From Bryobacterales bacterium (GTDB taxonomy: Bacteria > Acidobacteriota > Terriglobia > Bryobacterales > Bryobacteraceae): a DNA stretch of 13,201 bases. The DNA lies in assembly GCA_016880505.1 (NCBI GenBank), contig JAEHDI010000001.1, forward strand, positions 1 to 13,201, read 5' to 3'. Both the position numbers and the translations under genes were made by a program. The notes under the pieces were generated by a model that worked only from the letters and a program-made list of their open reading frames with translations, was not told where the DNA came from and made no database searches. The stretch's first letter is position 1; each line of letters opens with the position of its first letter. This document shows, piece by piece, positions 7,292 to 13,201 of the stretch.

Positions 7292-8230
7292 ATGAACAGC
7301 TATATCGTCACCGGCGGCGCCGGATTTATCGGGTCTTCGCTCGTCCGTGCCCTGCTCGGCCGGGGCGCGGAGAGAGTCACCGTTATCGACAACTTTTTCA
7401 GCGGCCGGGAGCGGAACCTCGATGAAGTCCGCGACCGGGTCGAACTGCACCGCGCCGACATTCGCCGCTACGAGGAGATCGCGCCGCTCTTCCGCGGCGC
7501 CGGCGTTGTCTTCCACCTCGCTGCCATCCCGTCGGTCCCGCGATCCATTTCAGAGCCCGTCCCTTCTCATCAGGTCAATATTGACGGTACGTTCAACGTC
7601 CTCCGCGCCTGCGCGGAGGCGGGCGTCGGCCGCGTCGTCTACGCTGCGTCCTCCTCTGCATATGGCGGCAGCGATGTGCTTCCGAAAGTGGAAACCATGC
7701 CGCCCGATCCGAAGTCGCCGTACGCCGTGCAGAAACTCGCGGGAGAGTACTATGCACATGTCTTCGCCTCGTGCTTCGAGCTGGAGACGGTCTCCTTGCG
7801 TTACTTCAACGTGTACGGCCCGCGCCAGGACCCGTCCAGCCCATACTCCGGCGTGATCTCGGTCTTCATGAAGTGCCTGCTTGATCGCGTCCCGCCGAGG
7901 ATCTTCGGCGACGGCGAGCAGTCCCGGGACTTCACCTACGTCGAGGACGTCGCCGCGCTCACAGTAAAGGCGGCGCGCGCGCCCGGAGTCTCCGGACGCC
8001 TGTACAACGGCGGCAGCGGCGGCCGCTACACGCTGAATCAGGTCTGGAAGATCCTCCAGGAGATCGAAGGAGTCGAGATTCCCGCCCGTCACGGCCCTCC
8101 CCGCGCCGGAGATGTCCGCCACTCCCAGGCGGACACCGCCGCCGCCGCGCGAGACCTCGGCCACGCGCCGTCCTTCAACCTCGAGGAGGGGCTCCGCCGT
8201 ACACTGACGTGGTACCGCGAAGACCGGTGA
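7292..8230 (+). CDS. NAD-dependent sugar-nucleotide epimerase (UDP-glucose/UDP-GlcNAc 4-epimerase-like, extended SDR)
   Basis: This 312-residue extended short-chain dehydrogenase most likely inverts C4 of a UDP-sugar for cell-surface glycan synthesis. NAD binds at the Rossmann motif GGAGFIG (8-14), and the acidic VIDNFFSGR strand (31-39) suits NAD over NADP. The active site is Ser in AASSSAYGG (119-126) with Y144 and K148 in SPYAVQKLAGEYY. Further family marks are SLRYFNVYGPRQDP, IFGDGEQSRDFTYVEDV and YNGGSGGRYTLNQ. The length matches GalE/WbpP-like enzymes. The start gives the canonical N-terminus although no clear Shine-Dalgarno sequence precedes it. It lies 28 bp after the sugar isomerase gene. 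Dehydratase or other epimerase specificity is possible, so I give no symbol. Confidence 0.88.
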   Translation: MNSYIVTGGAGFIGSSLVRALLGRGAERVTVIDNFFSGRERNLDEVRDRVELHRADIRRYEEIAPLFRGAGVVFHLAAIPSVPRSISEPVPSHQVNIDGTFNVLRACAEAGVGRVVYAASSSAYGGSDVLPKVETMPPDPKSPYAVQKLAGEYYAHVFASCFELETVSLRYFNVYGPRQDPSSPYSGVISVFMKCLLDRVPPRIFGDGEQSRDFTYVEDVAALTVKAARAPGVSGRLYNGGSGGRYTLNQVWKILQEIEGVEIPARHGPPRAGDVRHSQADTAAAARDLGHAPSFNLEEGLRRTLTWYREDR

Positions 8231-8243
8231 GCCGGCCAGGCGA

Positions 8244-8252
8244 TGATAGAAT
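8244..8252 (+). promoter_or_regulatory. Extended -10 element upstream of nuoB
   Basis: TGA-TAGAAT lies 27-35 bp before the nuoB ATG. The -35 region is poor, as is common for extended -10 promoters. Transcription would start near 8259, just before the Shine-Dalgarno GGAGG at 8264-8268. This fits a start at ATG 8279 rather than the in-frame ATG at 8243, which overlaps the element. Confidence 0.45.
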
Positions 8253-8278
8253 GGAATTGTGACGGAGGCGTTAAGCTG

Positions 8279-8845
8279 ATGTCTTTTTTGCAGAACCAGT
8301 TTGAGAAAAACGTGCTGGTCACGTCGGTGGACTACGTGTTCAACTGGGCGCGTCAGTCTTCCATCTGGCCGCTCACCTTCGGACTGGCGTGCTGCGCCAT
8401 CGAAATGATCGCCTCCAGCGCTGCGCGCTTCGACATTGCCCGTTTCGGAGCCGAAGTCTTCCGCCCGAGCCCGCGCCAGGCCGACCTGATGATCGTGTCC
8501 GGCACCGTGACGCTCAAGATGGCGCCCGTGCTCAAGCGCCTTCACGACCAGATGCCCGACCCGAAATGGGTCATATCGATGGGCGCCTGCTCCAGTGTCG
8601 GCGGCCCGTTCAATACGTACGCCGTGCTCCAGGGCGTCGACAAGGTCGTCCCCGTGGACGTGTATGTGGCTGGCTGCCCGCCGCGCCCCGAGAATCTTTT
8701 CTACGCGCTACTGAAGCTGCAGGACAAGATCGACCGCATGACCACCCTCGCCCGCCGCCCCACCGAGGTCCGGCTCGACGAGTCCATGCTCGAGGATTTC
8801 AAGAAGCAGGTCATGATCGCCCAGGTCAAGAACCCCGCCGCCTAG
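8279..8845 (+). CDS. nuoB: NADH-quinone oxidoreductase subunit B (complex I, 4Fe-4S cluster N2 subunit)
   Basis: NuoB carries cluster N2, the last iron-sulfur centre that passes electrons to quinone at the base of the complex I peripheral arm. The 188-residue product has all four N2 ligands: C38-C39 in GLACCAIEM, C104 in MGACSS and C133 in VAGCPPRPE. The loop 'FGAEVFRPSPRQADLMIVSGT' is also diagnostic. The start at 8279 is set by GGAGG (8264-8268, 10-base spacer); ATG 8243 would add 12 residues not usual in the family. Unlike the usual nuoABCD order, the neighbours are a sugar epimerase and pgeF, so this copy stands outside a complex I operon. The stop TAG shares its G with the pgeF start (TAGTG). 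All ligands are intact, so the protein is probably functional, either as the main NuoB or as a second copy. Confidence 0.95.
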   Translation: MSFLQNQFEKNVLVTSVDYVFNWARQSSIWPLTFGLACCAIEMIASSAARFDIARFGAEVFRPSPRQADLMIVSGTVTLKMAPVLKRLHDQMPDPKWVISMGACSSVGGPFNTYAVLQGVDKVVPVDVYVAGCPPRPENLFYALLKLQDKIDRMTTLARRPTEVRLDESMLEDFKKQVMIAQVKNPAA

Positions 8846-9513
8846 TGTTCCATCGCGACGAACACGGAATCTACCGCGTCCCGGCGTTCGACGCACTTGG
8901 CTGGATCGAGCACGGCTTCGGTTCCCGTCACGCGACCCTCTGGCGGGACGATCCGCGCGTGGTGGCGCTGCGCCAGATTCACTCGGCCATCTGCGTAGTC
9001 GCCGATGGCCGCCCCGGCCGCATCGGTGAAGGCGACGCGCTCGTTACAGCGGTGCCGGGCGCCCTGCTCACCGTACGAACCGCCGACTGCATTCCGGTGC
9101 TCCTGGCCTGCGAGCGCAGGCGCGTCGTCGCGGTGGTCCACGCCGGGTGGCGCGGCACGCTTCAGAACGTGGCGGGCGCGGCGATCCGTTCCATGGGCGA
9201 GCGGTTCGGCTCCCGGCCCGAGGATCTGCTAGCCGCCATCGGTCCGGGCATCGGAGCATGCTGTTACGAGGTCGGTCCGGAGGTGGCGATGCAATTCAAG
9301 GAGCTGTTCGCCGAGAGGGATGGCCTGGACGGAAGGACAAAGCTCGATCTTGCGGAGGCGAATCGCCGGCGGCTGCTCGCGGCGGGTGTTCCGGCGGCGC
9401 GCATCTCCGTCGCCGGACTGTGCACCTGCTGCCGTCCGGAGGAGTTTCATTCCTACCGCCGGGATCGCGCTGGCGCCGGACGAATGACTTCGGCCATCGG
9501 CCTCCGTCCCTGA
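8845..9513 (+). CDS. pgeF: PgeF/YfiH-type laccase-domain protein (purine nucleoside phosphorylase / polyphenol oxidase family)
   Basis: Members of this family (multicopper polyphenol oxidase domain, YfiH/YlmD, human FAMIN) act on purine nucleosides. E. coli PgeF is also reported to correct peptidoglycan precursors that carry serine in place of alanine. From GTG 8845 the protein has 222 residues, slightly shorter than the usual 240-250. Metal-site residues are intact: H46 (RQIHSA), C82 (TADCIPVLL) and H99 (VVHAGWRGT). IGPGIGACCYEVG (132-144) and the C-terminal 'GLCTCCRPEEFHSYRRD' are also conserved. The GTG overlaps the nuoB stop by one base, so translation is probably coupled; an upstream start would lie inside nuoB in a different frame and adds no family sequence. 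There is no signal peptide. A strong hairpin follows the stop. Confidence 0.92.
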   Translation: MFHRDEHGIYRVPAFDALGWIEHGFGSRHATLWRDDPRVVALRQIHSAICVVADGRPGRIGEGDALVTAVPGALLTVRTADCIPVLLACERRRVVAVVHAGWRGTLQNVAGAAIRSMGERFGSRPEDLLAAIGPGIGACCYEVGPEVAMQFKELFAERDGLDGRTKLDLAEANRRRLLAAGVPAARISVAGLCTCCRPEEFHSYRRDRAGAGRMTSAIGLRP

Positions 9514-9522
9514 AGACACGAA

Positions 9523-9546
9523 GGGCGCGGGGTTGAACCCGCGCCC
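9523..9546. terminator. Bidirectional hairpin terminator between pgeF and dksA
   Basis: GGGCGCGGG-GTTGAA-CCCGCGCCC forms a perfect 9-bp GC stem with a 6-base loop. It begins 10 bp after the pgeF stop and ends 20 bp before the dksA-family stop. The T-tract is weak on both strands, with TTCGTGTCTTC on the minus side. The convergent position fits a shared terminator. Confidence 0.75.
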
Positions 9547-9565
9547 GATGATTCACAACAGGTTC

Positions 9566-9949
9566 TTACGCCGCGTTCATCAGGAGGTCTTCGAGACTCT
9601 CATCTCCCTGCGCCGCCTGGCGGTCCGCCATCTCCTGGCAACGGATGCAAAACGCCGACCACGGCACCGCCTCGACTCGCTTCGGGTTGATGGGCTCGTC
9701 GCAGTTGAGGCATGTGCCGAACGTACCGTCAGCAATCCGGCGAAGCGCAAGTTTGACGTTGCGCAACATGTGCGACTCGCGGTCAAGGTTCCGGATGGCA
9801 AGTTCCCGTTCCGCCGCGTGTTGCACCTCGTCGAGCGCATCAGGGCTCTTCTCAATGGCGATGCCCTCACGATTCCTCAGCACTTTGGCGAGTTCCGCCT
9901 GCCTGTTCTCCAGGATTTGCTTGAATCGGTTTAATTCGCTCTTCGTCAT
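9566..9949 (-). CDS. DksA/TraR-family zinc-finger RNA polymerase regulator
   Basis: DksA-like proteins enter the RNA polymerase secondary channel and tune transcription, often together with ppGpp. The 127-residue product has a coiled-coil N-terminal half (about 1-73) and a C4 zinc finger, C80-x2-C83-x17-C101-x2-C104. Acidic residues that fit the coiled-coil tip motif DxxDxA are present (D37, D40), but the third position is Val42 rather than Ala. It is shorter than E. coli DksA (151 residues). I chose ATG 9949 because of GGAGG on the minus strand (9963-9959, 9-base spacer). The frame is open upstream to 10093. A GTG at about 10038 would add a Lys/Arg-rich extension, but the AGGAGG there directly abuts the GTG, which is too close. 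It converges with pgeF across a hairpin. Confidence 0.88.
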   Translation of the reverse strand: MTKSELNRFKQILENRQAELAKVLRNREGIAIEKSPDALDEVQHAAERELAIRNLDRESHMLRNVKLALRRIADGTFGTCLNCDEPINPKRVEAVPWSAFCIRCQEMADRQAAQGDESLEDLLMNAA

Positions 9950-9986
9950 GGCCTCATTCCTCCGTTCTCCATCGGCTGTTCTTACC

Positions 9987-10003
9987 GCAACCTTTTGGGT
10001 TGC
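9987..10003 (-). promoter_or_regulatory. Hairpin in the dksA leader
   Basis: On the minus strand GCAACC-CAAAA-GGTTGC makes a perfect 6-bp stem with a 5-base loop, about 40 bases before the dksA ATG. No U-tract follows, so it is not a typical attenuator. It may stabilise or regulate the message. Role unknown. Confidence 0.35.
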
Positions 10004-10083
10004 TGGCTTACTGTGCCGTTTGGAAGCTTCACTCACCTCCTGAAAATCTATAGACGTAAATGTGAAGCCGGGCGTTTCAGTAA

Positions 10084-10092
10084 ATATTAGCA
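10084..10092 (-). promoter_or_regulatory. Extended -10 promoter element for dksA
   Basis: On the minus strand TGC-TAATAT reads from 10092 to 10084. No convincing -35 is seen. Transcription would start near 10077, giving a leader of about 128 bases that includes the hairpin at 9987-10003. The upstream in-frame ATG at 10093 would be excluded from the message. Confidence 0.4.
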
Positions 10093-10232
10093 CATTCCGC
10101 TAAAACTTCCCCTTTTGTTCTCCTCCCGTTCGATCTGGCTTCGCGACGGTCGTCACCGACGAGGATCGTCTCGAGCATCTGGAGTTCCAAATTGGGTCGC
10201 TTCAGCATCAGCTCGCCCCGATTACTCTTTGA

Positions 10233-10245
10233 CGCAAATTTTGCG
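10233..10245. repeat. 13-bp palindrome, candidate operator
   Basis: CGCAAA-T-TTTGCG is perfectly symmetric about a central base and AT-rich at the centre, as in many helix-turn-helix operators. It lies about 90 bp before the glycosyltransferase start and about 140 bp before the dksA promoter element. No bound protein can be named. Confidence 0.35.
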
Positions 10246-10327
10246 CGGAAGTTTCACCGAAACGTGCAGATTTAACTCGTTATTGACAAAAGAGATCAGC
10301 ATAGCACACCGTGTCAAGTGGGGGTCA

Positions 10328-10336
10328 TGCTATGAT
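10328..10336 (+). promoter_or_regulatory. Extended -10 element overlapping the glycosyltransferase start
   Basis: TGC-TATGAT is a good extended -10 match, but its hexamer (10331-10336) contains the ATG at 10332. If it is the promoter, transcription would begin near 10343 and translation would have to start downstream; an in-frame TTG lies at 10344. If not, the gene uses ATG 10332 with a weak GGGGG (10319-10323) as ribosome binding site. Confidence 0.3.
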
Positions 10337-11966
10337 CGGGGACTTGACCCGGCCAGAACACCCCTCAAGACGCCTGTTTGCGCTCTCTGTGGCCCTGGTG
10401 CTGTGCAATTTCCTCGCCGGACTGTCATTCATTCCATATCCGGGAATCCAAAACGACGAGGCCCTATTCTCCTCCGGGATCTACGACACGGGCCGCACGA
10501 TCTCCCAACTCAGCGTGTGCAGACATCACATCCCGATGATGCTGATCAGCTATCTCGGCGCCTTGAAATCATGGGTTTATGCTCCGATCCTGGCGGTTTG
10601 GGAGCCGTCCGTCTGGTCGGTCCGTCTGCCGGTCCTGGTGATTGGGGCGGCGACGGTCTGGCTGTTCTGGCGTTTGCTTTATCGCGTCTCCGGAGCCCGA
10701 GCGGCGCTGGCCGGTTCCGCGCTGCTGGCGTTCGACACGACCTACTTGCTGACGACGGTATTCGACTGGGGACCAGTCGCCCTGCAACACCTCCTAATGG
10801 TTGGCGGCGTGCTTTCGCTCGTCCGGTTCCACCAAGGAGCGTCCAGCCGCTCGCTTGCGCTGGCCTCTCTATTGTTCGGTCTCGCGCTATGGGACAAAGC
10901 GCTGTTCGTGTGGACGCTGGCCGCCATGGCTGTCGCGGGTTTGCTGCTGTTCTCGCGGGCAATCCGGCGGAAGGTCAACTGGAGGAACATCACGCTCGCG
11001 GTGGTGTGGTTCTCAATCGGAGCGTTTCCGTTGCTGCGCTACAACGTGAAGACGCGGGGCGAGACCATGCACCTGAATATCGCTTGGTCCGCGGACGACC
11101 TGCCGGCCAAGGCGCACGTGCTATGCAGCAGCCTCGACGGCTCCGGCCTGTTCGACTTTATCGCCTTCGACGACCCAGCGGAGAATCCACGACAGCCACG
11201 CACGGCGATAGAGCGCGTTTCGGTGGCGCTCAGTGAAACCGCCGGCCACCCGCGCGAGGGTCCGCTGCCGTATCTCTTGGTCGCGGCGCTGCTTCTTCTG
11301 TCGTTACTGTGGTGCACCCCGGCGCGCGGCCCGGTGCTATTCGCCGTGATCACGAGCGCCCTGGTGTTTGCACAGATGGCTTTCACGAAAGGTGCGGGCA
11401 CATCCGTCCACCACACCGCATTGATGTGGCCTTGGCCGCATTTCCTCATCGGCGTCGCGTTCGCCGAGGCGTCCCACCGCCTGAAGCGATCCGGCGCGTT
11501 CCTGCTTGCAGCCGTGCTCGCGTTGGCCTGTGGCTCCAGTCTGTTGGTCTCGAACGAGTACCTTTCGCAACTGATCCGCAACGGCGGCGCGCGCTCGTGG
11601 ACCGATGCGAGCGGGCCGCTCCACGAGACCCTCAAGCGGACGCCGGCGAAACTCGTTTACATCGTCGACTGGGGTATCTTCGACACGCAGCGCCTGCTCA
11701 GCAAGGGACGCTTGCCGCTACGCTGGGGAGCCGACCCTCTGCTTCAGGAAACGCCCGAGGATTCTGACTGGCGCAACGTGCGCGAGATGATCGGGGATCC
11801 GGAACACATCGTCGTCGGCTACACGCAGGCTTACGATGTGTTCCCAAACGTACGCGAAAGGCTGCGCGCGATGTCCGAACAAGAGGGCTACCGCCGGGAA
11901 ATCCTCCACACCGTTCGGGACAGCAATGGCCGAGCGGTCTACGAGGTTTTCCGATTCCGTCAGTAG
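10332..11966 (+). CDS. GT-C-type membrane glycosyltransferase (PMT/ArnT-like)
   Basis: This polytopic protein probably transfers a sugar from a lipid-linked donor at the periplasmic face of the membrane. From ATG 10332 it has 544 residues. TM1 (about 14-33) leads into a first loop, PYPGIQNDEALFSSGIYDTG, with an acidic pair D42-E43 as expected for the GT-C catalytic base. About nine to ten further hydrophobic segments follow to about residue 405. The last 140 residues form a soluble periplasmic tail with strands such as 'AKLVYIVDWGIFD' and 'AVYEVFRFR'. The fold call rests on topology and the NDE motif; donor and acceptor are unknown. An in-frame GTG at 10311 would add 7 residues. Its 3' end overlaps the convergent cydB gene by 7 bp and no terminator lies between. 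Confidence 0.7.
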   Translation: MIGDLTRPEHPSRRLFALSVALVLCNFLAGLSFIPYPGIQNDEALFSSGIYDTGRTISQLSVCRHHIPMMLISYLGALKSWVYAPILAVWEPSVWSVRLPVLVIGAATVWLFWRLLYRVSGARAALAGSALLAFDTTYLLTTVFDWGPVALQHLLMVGGVLSLVRFHQGASSRSLALASLLFGLALWDKALFVWTLAAMAVAGLLLFSRAIRRKVNWRNITLAVVWFSIGAFPLLRYNVKTRGETMHLNIAWSADDLPAKAHVLCSSLDGSGLFDFIAFDDPAENPRQPRTAIERVSVALSETAGHPREGPLPYLLVAALLLLSLLWCTPARGPVLFAVITSALVFAQMAFTKGAGTSVHHTALMWPWPHFLIGVAFAEASHRLKRSGAFLLAAVLALACGSSLLVSNEYLSQLIRNGGARSWTDASGPLHETLKRTPAKLVYIVDWGIFDTQRLLSKGRLPLRWGADPLLQETPEDSDWRNVREMIGDPEHIVVGYTQAYDVFPNVRERLRAMSEQEGYRREILHTVRDSNGRAVYEVFRFRQ

Positions 11967-13000
11967 CCTTCCCCTTCGAGACTCACTTTGCCGGCGAAGT
12001 TCCGGTAGGTGTACACGAAATAACCGGCCACGAGGATCATTCCAGGAATCCACCAGGCCAGGCCGACCTTCAGTCCGTAGGCGGCCGTGGCGGAGTTGTA
12101 GATCGTCAGGCTCTGACTCGGCTCGATGTTCGACGGCATCACGCATGGAAACACGCCGAAGGCCGCGCTGGTCAGCATGCCGACGATGAAGGCGCAGGAA
12201 GCCAGGAACGCTTTGACGTCGTTCCCGGACCGGCTGCACACATACACTTCGATCAGCCCGGCGACCGCAACGGCCGGAAAAACGAATCCCCACGGCTGCG
12301 ACGTCAAATTGGCCCAGACCTTCGGCTGCACCTGCATGGTGAGGATAGTCACCAGGACCGTCACGAGCAGCACACCAAACCATGAAACGGAAGCGATGCG
12401 GCGGGCGCGCCGGTGGACGTCTTCATCCGTTTTCATCGCCACCCAAAGCGCGCCATGCTGGGTGAGCGTCAGGAATGCGAAGACGCCGACCAGCACGGTG
12501 TACCAGTCGAGGATGCCGACCTCACCGGTCACGCCGAAGTGCGTCCATAGGGGCAGGAAGAACTCGCCGGCAGGATTCAACGGCACGCCGCGGACAACGT
12601 TCCCAAGCGCCGCGCCAAAGAAGACGGCCAGTAGGGCGCTCGAGACCATGAATCCGGCGTCCCAGATTGGTTTCCACACCGGGCTTTCAACATGGTTGCG
12701 AAACTCGATCGAGACGCCCCGAAGAATCAGCAGCCAGAGCACCATCATCAATGGCAGATAGAAGCCGCTGAAGCTAGACGCATACAGACGCGGAAAAGCG
12801 AAGTACAGCGTGCCCCCGGCGGCGAGGAGCCATACTTCGTTGCCGTCCCACACCGGGCCGATCGAGCGCAGGACTTTGCGCTTTTCATCTTCGGTACGAG
12901 CCACGCAGAAATGAATGATTCCCGCCCCGAGGTCAAAGCCGTCGAACACAACATAGGCGGCGAGCATGATTGCGACCAGACAGAACCAGAGGATTTCCAT
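11960..13000 (-). CDS. cydB: Cytochrome bd ubiquinol oxidase subunit II
   Basis: CydB is the second subunit of cytochrome bd, a high-oxygen-affinity terminal oxidase that moves electrons from quinol to oxygen in the cytoplasmic membrane. Its 346 residues lie within the family range (about 340-380). Diagnostic motifs are VFDGFDLGAG (18-27), GPVWDGNEVWLLAAGGTLYF (48-67) and, near the end, the TIYNSATAAYGL segment before the last helix. I count about eight to nine hydrophobic helices. The start follows AGGAGG (minus strand 13011-13006, 5-base spacer), which overlaps the cydA stop. The cydA-cydB gap is 9 bp, so this is one operon. No cydX-like small gene follows: the 3' end overlaps the convergent glycosyltransferase by 7 bp. 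Whether it is bd-type or cyanide-insensitive (CIO-type) depends on the cydA Q-loop, outside the window. Confidence 0.95.
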   Translation of the reverse strand: MEILWFCLVAIMLAAYVVFDGFDLGAGIIHFCVARTEDEKRKVLRSIGPVWDGNEVWLLAAGGTLYFAFPRLYASSFSGFYLPLMMVLWLLILRGVSIEFRNHVESPVWKPIWDAGFMVSSALLAVFFGAALGNVVRGVPLNPAGEFFLPLWTHFGVTGEVGILDWYTVLVGVFAFLTLTQHGALWVAMKTDEDVHRRARRIASVSWFGVLLVTVLVTILTMQVQPKVWANLTSQPWGFVFPAVAVAGLIEVYVCSRSGNDVKAFLASCAFIVGMLTSAAFGVFPCVMPSNIEPSQSLTIYNSATAAYGLKVGLAWWIPGMILVAGYFVYTYRNFAGKVSLEGEGY

Positions 13001-13009
13001 GGGTGCCTC

Positions 13010-13201
13010 CTAATGTGTAACCCCGGCCGCGGGCCCCGCGCCGTGCTCCGGTCCGTGGTCGATCTCACGGTGCATCAGAAACAGAAACAGAATACTGAGC
13101 ACGGTATACACGCCCATGAAGCCGATCAGCGTGAACAGCGCGTTACCAGCCGAGACGTTCATCGACGCACCGTCGCTCGTGCGCATCAGACCGTAGATCA
13201 C
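13010..13201 (-). CDS. cydA: Cytochrome bd ubiquinol oxidase subunit I, C-terminal fragment
   Basis: Only the last 63 residues are visible; the frame is open to the right edge. The segment IYGLMRTSDGAS is the conserved CydA stretch just before its last helix, and a hydrophobic helix (about 22-42, 'ALFTLIGFMGVYTVLSILFLFLM') follows. The tail is His/Gly-rich (HREIDHGPEHGAG). CydA carries the hemes b558, b595 and d and the quinol site, all outside this window. The TAG stop is embedded in the cydB Shine-Dalgarno, so translation of the two subunits is probably coupled. The identity relies partly on the adjacent cydB. Confidence 0.88.
   Translation of the reverse strand: MIYGLMRTSDGASMNVSAGNALFTLIGFMGVYTVLSILFLFLMHREIDHGPEHGAGPAAGVTH

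Larger units (their letters stand above)
9950..10331. other. 382-bp intergenic region between dksA and the GT-C glycosyltransferase
   Basis: No gene is supported here. The stretch is visibly more A/T-rich than its surroundings around 10050-10110 and 10225-10305. It holds the dksA leader and promoter on the minus strand, a hairpin, a 13-bp palindrome at 10233-10245, a perfect TTGACA at 10283-10288 that lacks a properly spaced -10, and an extended -10 at the glycosyltransferase start. Reading frames through it on both strands show no family features. Confidence 0.6.

Noticed and set aside
7550..8545. A 331-codon minus-strand frame across the epimerase and nuoB
   Set aside because: It crosses two conserved plus-strand genes and their gap; no motif or ribosome binding site supports it.
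8389..8844. N-terminal extension of the pgeF frame back into nuoB
   Set aside because: The extra residues are Arg/Pro-rich shadow sequence of nuoB. PgeF family sequence begins right at the GTG overlapping the nuoB stop.
10283..10311. Perfect TTGACA as the -35 of the glycosyltransferase promoter
   Set aside because: No -10-like hexamer lies 15-19 bp downstream (the sequence there is about acaccg), so I do not call it a promoter.
10115..11236. A 373-codon plus-strand frame in the dksA-glycosyltransferase gap and glycosyltransferase 5' half
   Set aside because: It runs in a different frame through the membrane-protein gene, lacks hydrophobic segments or motifs, and has no Shine-Dalgarno.
11718..12383. 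A 221-codon minus-strand frame overlapping the cydB and glycosyltransferase 3' ends
   Set aside because: It is in a different frame from cydB and its product is Arg/Gly-rich with no motif.
1..13201. Search for a novel defence, mobile or biosynthetic system
   Set aside because: No transposase, integrase, toxin-antitoxin pair, CRISPR repeat, NRPS/PKS or unexplained multi-gene cluster is visible. All full-length genes fall in familiar families, so I do not claim an undescribed system.

Overview
The window is GC-rich chromosomal DNA. Its gene content (Tat-type GH10 xylanase-like protein, MdtABC-type RND pump, lone nuoB, DksA-like regulator, cytochrome bd oxidase) and its promoter style suggest a Gram-negative soil bacterium. 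My best guess is Acidobacteriota of the Bryobacterales/Solibacter type. This rests on family resemblance and overall impression, not on a marker gene, so hold it loosely. I saw no rRNA, tRNA, CRISPR array, transposase or phage gene.

Layout. Bases 2-265 (+) are the 3' end of a gene cut by the left edge, possibly a membrane glycosyltransferase. A GH10 glycoside hydrolase (354-1922, -) diverges from a two-gene RND efflux operon (adaptor 2012-3202, inner-membrane pump 3199-6285, +). The 89-bp region between them carries a good minus-strand promoter, a weaker plus-strand promoter and two inverted repeats. Next on the + strand come a TIM-barrel sugar isomerase/epimerase (6424-7263) and a UDP-glucose-4-epimerase-like SDR (7292-8230), probably co-transcribed. 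They are followed by nuoB (8279-8845) and pgeF (8845-9513), joined by a one-base stop/start overlap. A strong hairpin separates pgeF from the convergent dksA-like gene (9566-9949, -). A 382-bp non-coding stretch (9950-10331) separates dksA from a GT-C membrane glycosyltransferase (10332-11966, +). The 3' end of that gene overlaps the 3' end of cydB (11960-13000, -). The cydA 3' end (13010-13201, -) runs off the right edge.

How the genes work together. Three clear units are a two-component RND exporter that must borrow an outer-membrane channel, the cydAB terminal oxidase operon, and nuoB-pgeF. The nuoB-pgeF unit is odd because nuoB normally sits inside a complex I operon. The GH10 enzyme and RND pump share a control region, so they may be co-regulated, but no regulator gene is adjacent.

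I find no convincing undescribed multi-gene system here. The most interesting signals are regulatory: the palindromic divergent promoter region, a recurrent extended -10 signature implying very short leaders, the orphan nuoB-pgeF coupling, and a GH10 enzyme with a large unassigned N-terminal region and an altered active-site motif.
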